Shown piece after piece: positions 10,572-17,803 of a stretch of 64,000 nucleotides of DNA. The DNA is from Micromonospora phaseoli (GTDB lineage: Bacteria; Actinomycetota; Actinomycetes; Mycobacteriales; Micromonosporaceae). The notes under the pieces are model-generated. The model was given only the letters and a program-made list of their open reading frames with translations, ran no database searches and was not told the DNA's origin. The stretch is from contig NZ_FNYV01000002.1 in NCBI RefSeq assembly GCF_900109115.1, positions 372,001-436,000 of the forward strand. The letters are read 5' to 3'. Made by a program: the position numbers and the translations under genes. The first letter of the stretch is position 1. Each line of letters starts with the position of its first letter.

Positions 10572-10832
10572 TCACACCAGGAACGGAGCCCACTCACGGA
10601 CCTGGACGACGGTGACGCCCTCGGTGGTGAAGTACGGATCAGCATCGAGGAAGCCGTCGACGTCCCGGCGGTCGGGCAGGTCCACGATGATCAGGGCACC
10701 GCTGTCGTCGGCGAGCGGACCGGCCATCCGTACCGTGCCCTCCTCGTGCCTGGCGGCGAGTCGGCCACGATGGTCGCCGCGTGCGGCGAGACGCTCGGGT
10801 GTACCGGTCAGTGACAGCTCGACGATCCACAT
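10572..10832 (-). CDS. YciI-like dimeric alpha/beta-barrel protein
   Basis: 86 residues. The sequence MWIVELSLTGTPERLAARGDHRGRLAARHEEG, followed by MAGPLADDSGALIIVD and DADPYFTTEGVTVVQVREW, fits the YciI family, small cytosolic proteins with a ferredoxin-like fold, a conserved His (residue 21 here) and a GP...G turn. Their reactions are mostly unknown. It is divergent from a Crp/Fnr-type regulator with only 49 bp between the starts, and a perfect palindrome sits at the regulator's start, so the two are likely controlled together. Confidence 0.8.
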   Translation of the reverse strand: MWIVELSLTGTPERLAARGDHRGRLAARHEEGTVRMAGPLADDSGALIIVDLPDRRDVDGFLDADPYFTTEGVTVVQVREWAPFLV

Positions 10833-10866
10833 GCCGCGACCGTATGCCGCCGTCGGAGCGCCGCGC

Positions 10867-10882
10867 TGTATCACTTGATACA
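10867..10882. promoter_or_regulatory. Palindromic operator at the Crp/Fnr-type regulator start
   Basis: TGTATCACTTGATACA is a perfect inverted repeat (TGTATCA, CT, TGATACA) ending on the A of the ATG at 10882. TATCAC at 10869-10874 is placed seven bases before the ATG, as the -10 of a leaderless transcript would be, so binding would block transcription. Autoregulation and control of the divergent yciI-like gene are inferred. Confidence 0.65.
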
Positions 10883-11538
10883 TGACTTTCCTCGGTGCGA
10901 TACCCGCGCTGCGCGGGCTGCCGGAAGCGGTCCTGGTTCGGACGGCAGCCGAGGCACGACCGGCCCGGTACCCGGCCGGGACGCGGTTGCGCCCGGCCGG
11001 GCAACCCGCCGAAGGCGTCCTGCTGCTGCTGTCGGGCACGGTGGTGGCAGCCCAGCCGGTGTCCGGCGGCGGCGAGGTGTGGACCGGGCGGTGGACCGGG
11101 CCGGCCATCGTCGACAAGCCCGCGGTGCTGGCCGGCGGCGTACCCACCAGTGGACTGCTGGCGGTCACCGCGATCAGCGCGCGAATGCTCGCCGCAGCCC
11201 GGTTCCGGGTTCTGCTGGAGGAACACCGATCGGTACGCGAGCACGTGCTCCGACATCTGGCGCGCGACGTCGGGTACGCGCGGCAACGGCTCGTCGACGC
11301 GGCCACCCTGCCAGCCGTGGCCCGCGTCGCGGCGTGGCTGCACGCACAGGATCCGGGCGACGCGGTGGCCTGGCGTGGTTCGCAGGAGCAACTCGCCCGA
11401 CATCTCGGGCTGAGTCGGGTCACCGTCAACCGTGCGCTGGCCCGCCTGACCGGCGACGGGGCCGTCCGGCGTACCCCCCGCGGCATCGTCGTCACCGACC
11501 GGGATCGGCTCGGCGCGTCCGCCGCCGACCTGAGGTAG
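10882..11538 (+). CDS. Crp/Fnr-family transcriptional regulator
   Basis: 218 residues. An N-terminal cNMP-binding-type beta barrel spans about 8-110 (PAGTRLRPAGQPAEGVLLLLSGTVV), a dimerisation helix spans about 110-145, and a winged helix-turn-helix spans 160-205 (GSQEQLARHLGLSRVTVNRALARLTGDGAV). No cysteine cluster is present, so it is not an oxygen-sensing iron-sulphur Fnr, and key cAMP contacts are not obvious. No ribosome binding site precedes ATG 10882, and translation may be leaderless. It faces the yciI-like gene across a 49-bp gap that holds a perfect 16-bp palindrome. Confidence 0.85.
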   Translation: MTFLGAIPALRGLPEAVLVRTAAEARPARYPAGTRLRPAGQPAEGVLLLLSGTVVAAQPVSGGGEVWTGRWTGPAIVDKPAVLAGGVPTSGLLAVTAISARMLAAARFRVLLEEHRSVREHVLRHLARDVGYARQRLVDAATLPAVARVAAWLHAQDPGDAVAWRGSQEQLARHLGLSRVTVNRALARLTGDGAVRRTPRGIVVTDRDRLGASAADLR

Positions 11539-11594
11539 CGAATCCGTCCGGTCCAGGTGCTCCGAGGTTCGCAGGTGCCCCGTCGGTCACCCTC

Positions 11595-11610
11595 CCTAGG
11601 GCATCCTAGG
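11595..11610. repeat. Paired CCTAGG palindromes before the MFS exporter gene
   Basis: Two CCTAGG hexamers, at 11595-11600 and 11605-11610, are separated by GCAT, one helical turn apart centre to centre. They lie in the 257-bp gap before the exporter gene. The hexamer is uncommon in GC-rich DNA, so this may be a regulator site. No factor can be named. Confidence 0.35.
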
Positions 11611-11795
11611 CAGATAGGTTGATAAGTCTCCGCTGGGTGCCAGCGCTCGCCTCGACGCCCGACAACCGCGGCGCGACCGGCTGTGAGCTGCGTTACCTCT
11701 GCGCGGACCGGGAATCAGCTCACCGGTTGCGGGTTGCAGCCAGATATGACCGTCGCACCACACGCCCCACGGCCGGCCCCGCCGGAGAACGCCCG

Positions 11796-13082
11796 GTGAC
11801 CGCCGCCGACACCGTCGCCGCGCCGCCGGCCGCCCTGATGCCGGGAGACCTGATGACCCGCCGGCAGCGCCTGCGGCTCATCCTCGTCCTCGGCTCGCTG
11901 ATCGCGGTGGGCCCACTGACCATCGACATGTACCTGCCAGCGCTGCCCGCGATCGTCGACGACCTCGCCACCAGCTCGGCGGCGGTCCAGCTGACGCTCA
12001 CCGGCACCCTGATCGGCCTCGCCCTCGGCCAGTTGCTGATCGGCCCGCTGTCGGACGCCGTCGGCCGACGCAAGCCACTGATCGCGGGCACCGCGCTGCA
12101 CATCGTGGCCTCCGTCTGCTGTGCCCTCGCCCCGAACATCGCGGTGCTCGGTGCGCTGCGGGTCGTCCAGGGCCTGGGTGCGGCGGCGGCCGCCGTGATC
12201 GCCATGGCCGTGGTACGCGACCTGTTCAGCGGCTCGTCCTTCGCCCAACTGCTCTCCCGGCTGCTGCTGGTGATGGGTGCCGCCCCGGTTCTCGCCCCGA
12301 CGCTCGGCAGCGAGTTGCTGCGCTGGACGCAGTGGCGGGGCGTGTTCGCGGCCCTGGCCGTCTTCGGCGTTCTGCTGTTGCTGATCGCGATCCTTGGCCT
12401 GCCGGAGACGCTGCCGCCGCTGCGCCGCCAGCGCGGCGGGGTGGTGCCGACGGTCCGGCTCTACGGCTCCCTGCTGCGCGACCGCGCCTTCGTCGGTCTG
12501 GTGCTGGTCGCCGGGCTGGCGATGGCGGCGCTGTTCGCCTACGTCGGCGGCTCCTCGTTCGTCCTGCAGGGGCAGTACGGGCTCGACGAGCAGCAGTTCG
12601 GGCTGGCCTTCGGTGCCGGGGCGATCGGCCTGATCGCGGCGACCCAGGCCAACGTACGCCTGCTGCGCCGCTACTCCCCCCAGCGGATCCTGTTCACCGC
12701 CCTACTCGTGGGCTCCGCCGCCAGCCTGGTGCTGCTCGGCTTCGCCGCGACCGGCATCGGTGGCCTGCCGGCCCTGCTCGCGGCGCTGTGGGTGGTGCTC
12801 GCCACGGCCGGCCTGGCGCTGCCGAACGCCCCCGCGCTCGCCCTGACCCGACACGGCGAGGCGGCCGGCACGGCCTCCGCCCTGCTCGGCGCGGCACAGT
12901 TCGGCATCGGCGCGGTGGCCGCGCCGCTGGTCGGCGTGTTCGGCACCGGAGCGATGGCGATGGCCCTGGTGATCGCCGGCGGCATGGTCTCGGCGCTGGT
13001 CGTGCTGCTGCTCGTGGTGCGGCCCGGCCGACTCCCCGCCATGCAGCCGGAGACCGAGACCATGGCCGTCGCGGTCCACTGA
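11796..13082 (+). CDS. Bcr/CflA-type multidrug efflux MFS transporter
   Basis: 428 residues and 12 predicted membrane helices. The first helix leads into VGPLTIDMYLPALPAIVDDL, the signature of the Bcr/CflA drug:proton antiporter subfamily. The MFS motif A follows as GPLSDAVGRRKPLI between helices 2 and 3. The protein should export small drugs or metabolites using the proton gradient. I chose GTG 11796 because GGAG lies nine bases upstream; the longer frame from 11619 adds a non-membrane stretch unlike the family. ATG 11838 is a possible alternative. The gene is single, with an SRPBCC gene converging on it. Confidence 0.85.
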   Translation: MTAADTVAAPPAALMPGDLMTRRQRLRLILVLGSLIAVGPLTIDMYLPALPAIVDDLATSSAAVQLTLTGTLIGLALGQLLIGPLSDAVGRRKPLIAGTALHIVASVCCALAPNIAVLGALRVVQGLGAAAAAVIAMAVVRDLFSGSSFAQLLSRLLLVMGAAPVLAPTLGSELLRWTQWRGVFAALAVFGVLLLLIAILGLPETLPPLRRQRGGVVPTVRLYGSLLRDRAFVGLVLVAGLAMAALFAYVGGSSFVLQGQYGLDEQQFGLAFGAGAIGLIAATQANVRLLRRYSPQRILFTALLVGSAASLVLLGFAATGIGGLPALLAALWVVLATAGLALPNAPALALTRHGEAAGTASALLGAAQFGIGAVAAPLVGVFGTGAMAMALVIAGGMVSALVVLLLVVRPGRLPAMQPETETMAVAVH

Positions 13083-13092
13083 ACGGCGCAGG

Positions 13093-13563
13093 TCACCGGC
13101 GAATCTCGCCCGCCTCGACGAGCCGGGCGAGATTCGCCAACGCCATCCGGGTGCCGGTCTCGTTGTCGGCGGCCGCGATGCCGTCCGGGATGCCGTCGTG
13201 CACCACCAGTACCTCGGTCCCCGCGTCGACGTCGGTGAGCGTCGTGGTCATCGTCATGACGCCTCGCAGCGCCGGGTCCTCGGTCTCGAACTCCAGCACC
13301 TCGACCACCTGCTCGCCCGGCACGAGCCGGACGAAGTGCCCGTGGTAGGTGTCGGTGTGCGGCGCCGACTTACCCACCCCGTCCGGCGCGTCATAGCTGA
13401 GCGAGACGCGGAAGGCGCCACCCTCGCGGGCCTCGAACACGTGCACCTGACCGCTCATGCCGTCCGGCACCCGCCACCGCACCAGCGCGTCCGGATCCAG
13501 CAGCGCCCGGTAGACAGCCGCCCGCTCCGCCCTGACATGCGCCGAGATCCTGGTTGAGTACAT
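13093..13563 (-). CDS. SRPBCC (AHSA1/START-like) family protein
   Basis: 156 residues beginning STRISAHVRAERAAVYRALLDPDALVRWRVPDGM, the start of an AHSA1-type helix-grip fold that holds a hydrophobic ligand. FEAREGGAFRVSLSYDAPD and HGHFVRLVPGEQVVEVLEFE continue the beta sheet, and the long C-terminal helix ends the protein. Ligand and reaction are unknown. The same frame stays open for another 900 bases upstream, but only this part is protein-like; the rest is antisense to the SWIM gene. ATG 13563 is taken as start. It converges with the exporter gene. Confidence 0.8.
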   Translation of the reverse strand: MYSTRISAHVRAERAAVYRALLDPDALVRWRVPDGMSGQVHVFEAREGGAFRVSLSYDAPDGVGKSAPHTDTYHGHFVRLVPGEQVVEVLEFETEDPALRGVMTMTTTLTDVDAGTEVLVVHDGIPDGIAAADNETGTRMALANLARLVEAGEIRR

Positions 13564-13672
13564 GAGCCAGACCGTACCGCCGGTCAGTGGGCAGGAACCG
13601 GAGTACCCGCTGACGGCGACGGTGCCCCGGGAAGGCCGGCGATGTCGGTGGGTTGCTCTACCGTCCGTCGGC

Positions 13673-15010
13673 GTGAACGCAGTGCAGACGTACCGATATC
13701 TCGCCTCCTCCGCGCTCGGCCAGGGGTCGCTCGCCCTGCAGACCAGCGGCGGTCCGACGCCGAACCCTCGCTTCTTCTCCGGTTTCCTCACCACTGCGCA
13801 GGCGGCGGCGGTCGGCCTGCTGGCCGTTGCCGAGGTGGCCCGCACCAGATACCACCGGCCGGTCAGCCCGGCCAGCCTCGACCCGGTGGTCACCGGCAGC
13901 CGCGACCGGCTGCGGTTCGAGTCCTTCTCCGGCTGCTGCGGCGTGTACGCGCGGCTCGACGCGCTGCCCGCCGGCCTCGACGGCGACGTGGTCGAGCACG
14001 GCACCACCAACGTCGACGTCAACACCCCGTTGCGCGCGGCGCTGGCCCGGGTCGGTGGCCTGGACCCACTGCACCTGTCGGTCGGCCCCGACGACCTGAC
14101 TGTCTCCACCATGGACGGTGAGGTGGTGGAGAAGAAGGTTCCGCTGCCGGTGCGCTGGCTGCGCGGCTTCGCCGAGGTGCAGGTACTGGCCGCCCGGTTC
14201 GAGCCCCGGGCGGAGCTGCCGGCGGCCGAGGCCACCGCCTTCCTGCGTCGGCTACCCAGGGGCAACGACCGCTCGGTGCTCTGGGTGGTGCCGGCCGGCC
14301 GGTCGCTGCGACTGACCTCGCGGCCCGTCGCCGGGGCGGTCTGCCTGGCCGGGGCGGGCCGGCTGGCCGCGCTGCACCCGATGCTGCGCTTCGCGAAGAC
14401 CCTGCGGGTGTACGGGCCGACGGTGGCGGCCGGCTCCGCTGCGGTGCCCAGCGTCTGGGAGCTGGACACCGGTGCGCTGCGCCTCTCGCTGACCCTCTCC
14501 CCCGAGCCCTACCGGGGCTTCTCCGGCGAGGGCGCTGCGCTGACCGCGTTGGCCGGTGACGATGTCGTCGACGACGCCGACCTGATCTCCGCGCTGCTGT
14601 CCTGGGATCCGACCATCGACACCGACCGGCTGGCCGCCCAGGCGGGCATCGACGTCGTACGGGTGCGGGGCGCGCTGGCGCAGCTCGGCACCGCCGGCCG
14701 GGTCGGCTACGACGTCGCCGAGGCGGCCTACTTCCACCGGGTCATGCCCTACGACGCGGGCCGCGCCGAACGGGACAACCCTCGGCTGGTCGGCGCGCGG
14801 GCGCTGCTCGACGCCGGGGCGGTGCAGCTCGACGGCACGTCCGCCACGGTACGCAGCGACGATCAGGTGTACCGGGTCCGCCGGCTCCCCGACGGCGGGT
14901 TCACCTGCACCTGCCCGTGGTGGGCCAAGCACCGGGGGCAACGCGGGCCGTGCCGGCACGCGCTGGCCACCCGGATGCTGCTCACCGAGCGGGTCGAGGA
15001 GCGGGTGTGA
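13673..15010 (+). CDS. SWIM zinc-finger family protein
   Basis: 445 residues. A C-terminal SWIM motif, CTCPWWAKHRGQRGPCRH (CxC...CxH, about residues 413-430), should bind zinc and DNA or protein. The N-terminal part (AVQTYRYLASSALGQGSLALQTSGGPTPNPRFFSGFLTT) and FESFSGCCGVYARLD are typical of actinobacterial SWIM proteins. I chose GTG 13673 because TACCGT sits eight bases upstream as a leaderless-type -10, and because the frame's first ATG (13562) overlaps the divergent SRPBCC start and would leave no promoter. The stop overlaps the start of the next large gene (GTGA), which implies a shared function. Confidence 0.82.
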   Translation: MNAVQTYRYLASSALGQGSLALQTSGGPTPNPRFFSGFLTTAQAAAVGLLAVAEVARTRYHRPVSPASLDPVVTGSRDRLRFESFSGCCGVYARLDALPAGLDGDVVEHGTTNVDVNTPLRAALARVGGLDPLHLSVGPDDLTVSTMDGEVVEKKVPLPVRWLRGFAEVQVLAARFEPRAELPAAEATAFLRRLPRGNDRSVLWVVPAGRSLRLTSRPVAGAVCLAGAGRLAALHPMLRFAKTLRVYGPTVAAGSAAVPSVWELDTGALRLSLTLSPEPYRGFSGEGAALTALAGDDVVDDADLISALLSWDPTIDTDRLAAQAGIDVVRVRGALAQLGTAGRVGYDVAEAAYFHRVMPYDAGRAERDNPRLVGARALLDAGAVQLDGTSATVRSDDQVYRVRRLPDGGFTCTCPWWAKHRGQRGPCRHALATRMLLTERVEERV

Positions 15011-17658
15011 GCCGGCCGGCGGAGATCAGCAGGAGCACCCTGCGGCGCCGGCAGGAGCTGGCTGCCGGTGGCACGAGCGACCTGTTCGGCGCGGTGGACA
15101 ACGGTGCCGCCGAGCAGGTGGCGGCGGCCCTGGAGGGGCTGCCGGAGCAGCGCCGCCGGGAGATCGGCGTCGAGTTGACCGCCTGGTTCAAGCAGCGCGG
15201 CCGGGACACCTGGTGGTCGCAGGGCACCGGCACCGCCCTGGCGGTCGCCGTGGTCGGCTGCCTGCCGACCGCCGCCCAGGCCGCGGCGATCCTCGGCCGT
15301 TCCTCGGTCAACCCGCACGGTCGCCGCGCGGCCGAGCTGGTCCGTGCCGTGGCGCAGGACCGGGGCGTCGACTGGCTCGTCGACCTGGCGCTGCGGATGG
15401 CAGCCCGGTTCGGTCAGGACTCCTGGGTCGGCCGGTGGCACTTCGTCGCCACGCTGCTACACGCCGAGGGGGCCGCGCCGCCGACCGACGACCGGTCCGT
15501 GCAGCTGTGGCTGACCGCGGTGGATTCTCCGGACCGGTTCCACCGGGGCCAGCCCGCGCCGGTGGTGGACCGGCTACGCGACGATCCTTTCCTGGCCGCC
15601 ATGCTGCCCCGGCTGTTCGAGGTGGACGGCATCGGCACCCAGATGATGTTCATCGCCGCCCACCAGAACTGGAACGACCCGGGACCGCCCGCCGTGCCGG
15701 CCGCCCTGGCCCGGCTCGCCACCGAAGGGGTGGTCGACCGGGCGATGCTGCTCGACGGTGCGATCGGCCGGCTGCTGCGCGGCGACCGGCCCGCCGCGTT
15801 ACGCGCCTTCACCACTCTGCTCGACCAGCTCGCACCGACCACCGCCGAGGTCACCGCCCGCACCACCGACTACCTGCGGCTGCTCACCGACGCCCCCGCG
15901 CCGGTGGCCACGATGGCGCAGAAGGCGCTGCGGAAGCTACCCGAAGTGGAGCTGGAGTCGCTGCTGGAGATGTCCCGGCAGGTGCTGCTGCGTCCCGACA
16001 AGGCCCTGGTCAAGGCACAGCTCAGCTGGCTCGACCGGCTCGCCCGGCAACACCGGGACCGGGCCGGGCAGATCGCCGAGGTGATCGCGGTGGCCGCCGG
16101 GCACCCCGCCATCGAGCTGCGGGAGCGGGCGGTGGCGCTGGCCGCCCGGCACGGCGTCGACCCGGCAACCGGCGACGGTGCTCCGGCACGCACCCGGCCA
16201 CGCGGCGACGACCTGCCCCCACCTCCTGCGCTCGCGCCGGCTGCCGAACCCGTCACGGAGCTGGACGAATTGGTCGAGGAGGTCGCCGCGCTGCTGGGCA
16301 CGCCATATCAGGGGGCACCGCTGGAACGCGTACTCGACGGGCTGGTGCGGCTCACCGCGACCGACGGTGCCCGGGTACGCGCCGCCCTCGACCCGGTGAT
16401 CGAACGACGGCACTGGTCCTGGGCCGGCGAGCACCGCTGGGATCCGCTCTGCCTCTGCGAGACGGTCGTCGAGGTCCTCAAGAGCGCCGGCGTCCGCCGC
16501 CCCGACCGGCGGCGGGACCGGTGGGAAAAGCTGCTCGCGTCGATCCGCCGCAGCGGCCCGGCGGCACCGGAGCTGCTCGCCACCGATCCCCGGGTGCCGC
16601 CGGTGCACCGGCTGCTACGCGCCCGACTCGCCGAGATCGGTGCGCGCCTCGACACGCCGGGCCACCCGGGTCTGGTGGCCGCCCCCACCGCGACCAACGG
16701 CCTGCTCGACCCGCTGGCGCTGCTGGAGCGGCTCGCCGCGCTCGGCGACCGGGAGCCCGGTTACTGGGACCTCACCCAGGCACTGCTGCGGCTGCCGGCC
16801 GGCACCGACCAGACGATCCACGACAAGGCGGCTGCCCTCGGCACGCCCGCCGGCCAGCGGTTCGCCGCCTGGCTACGCGACGGTGGCCTACCACAGCCGG
16901 TCATGCGGGCCCGCACTCTCACCCGGGATCCCCGCCGGAGCGACCGCCACTGGGAGTACGCGTACCTGCCGGCCGAGCGGGTCACGGTCGAGCTGCACCC
17001 ACCCGACGGGCACGTCGACCGGTACGGTCTGCTCACCGCCCCCGCGACCCACCTCGTCGGCGACCACTACGGCTGGGTACACCTCTGGCCGTCGCTGCTA
17101 CCCGGGCACCGGGGCGTGGTCACCGCGTACGCGCTGCCGCTGGTCGCCGCTGCCGCGGACATGGACCAACGCGACGGCACGACGGTCCTGCCGCTGCTCG
17201 CGGAGGCCGGCGGTCCCGGCGGGGTGGCCCTGGATCTGGCCGTGGCCTACGGTCTCGGCGCCCGACACGCCCCCGACCGGGTGGCGACGGTGGACGCGCT
17301 GCTCGCCCTCGCCGCCGCCGGTGACCTCGACGCGACCGGCACCGGAGCACAACTCGGCACGCTGGCCGCCCGGCAGCTGGTGAAGCTGACCCGGGTCGTC
17401 GAACCGCTGCGCGACGCGGCGCAGGCGGGCGCGCCGCTGACCGTGTGGCGGCTGCTGGCCGCCACGCTGCCGGCGGTACTCACCGCGCCGACGCCGACGC
17501 GTGGCATCGGCGACCTGCTGACCCTCGCCGCGGAGACCGCCACCGCCACCGGCGTCCGGATCGAGGTGCCCGGTCTGGCCGATGTCGCCGGTCGGGGCGG
17601 GTCCAGTCGCCTGGTCACCGAGGCCCGCCGCCTGCACCGGGCACTGCAAGAGGCGTGA
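15007..17658 (+). CDS. Large conserved protein coupled to SWIM protein (DUF6493-like)
   Basis: 883 residues, mostly alpha-helical, Ala/Leu/Arg rich, with no membrane segment or signal peptide. HEAT-like helical repeats are suggested by stretches such as APVATMAQKALRKLPEVELESLLEMSRQVLL. The length and the SWIM neighbour fit the DUF6493-type proteins of actinobacteria; this assignment is from memory of the family layout. GTG 15007 overlaps the SWIM stop by four bases, so the upstream in-frame ATG (14917) is rejected. SWIM proteins elsewhere sit beside MoxR and VWA genes, but none is seen here. The role is unknown. A strong convergent terminator follows. Confidence 0.7.
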   Translation: MSRPAEISRSTLRRRQELAAGGTSDLFGAVDNGAAEQVAAALEGLPEQRRREIGVELTAWFKQRGRDTWWSQGTGTALAVAVVGCLPTAAQAAAILGRSSVNPHGRRAAELVRAVAQDRGVDWLVDLALRMAARFGQDSWVGRWHFVATLLHAEGAAPPTDDRSVQLWLTAVDSPDRFHRGQPAPVVDRLRDDPFLAAMLPRLFEVDGIGTQMMFIAAHQNWNDPGPPAVPAALARLATEGVVDRAMLLDGAIGRLLRGDRPAALRAFTTLLDQLAPTTAEVTARTTDYLRLLTDAPAPVATMAQKALRKLPEVELESLLEMSRQVLLRPDKALVKAQLSWLDRLARQHRDRAGQIAEVIAVAAGHPAIELRERAVALAARHGVDPATGDGAPARTRPRGDDLPPPPALAPAAEPVTELDELVEEVAALLGTPYQGAPLERVLDGLVRLTATDGARVRAALDPVIERRHWSWAGEHRWDPLCLCETVVEVLKSAGVRRPDRRRDRWEKLLASIRRSGPAAPELLATDPRVPPVHRLLRARLAEIGARLDTPGHPGLVAAPTATNGLLDPLALLERLAALGDREPGYWDLTQALLRLPAGTDQTIHDKAAALGTPAGQRFAAWLRDGGLPQPVMRARTLTRDPRRSDRHWEYAYLPAERVTVELHPPDGHVDRYGLLTAPATHLVGDHYGWVHLWPSLLPGHRGVVTAYALPLVAAAADMDQRDGTTVLPLLAEAGGPGGVALDLAVAYGLGARHAPDRVATVDALLALAAAGDLDATGTGAQLGTLAARQLVKLTRVVEPLRDAAQAGAPLTVWRLLAATLPAVLTAPTPTRGIGDLLTLAAETATATGVRIEVPGLADVAGRGGSSRLVTEARRLHRALQEA

Positions 17659-17750
17659 ACCAGCCTCGTCTACGCGGACTGCGCACCCAGCCGGTCCCGA
17701 TGATCGGTCAGTACGGCCGGGAAATTCGAACCGAAGCCTCGAACGACTGG

Positions 17751-17786
17751 AGGGGCTGCCCGCCGACGACGCGGCGGGCAGCCCCT
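17751..17786. terminator. Bidirectional terminator between SWIM-linked gene and catalase
   Basis: A 15-bp perfect stem: AGGGGCTGCCCGCCG at 17751-17765 pairs with 17772-17786 around the loop ACGACG. It lies between two convergent genes and can serve both. Confidence 0.85.
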
Positions 17787-17803
17787 GACAGCAGACGAGC
17801 GGG

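Noticed and set aside
13093..14469. A 458-residue minus-strand frame
   Set aside because: Only the last 156 residues (SRPBCC) are protein-like; the rest is antisense to the SWIM gene.
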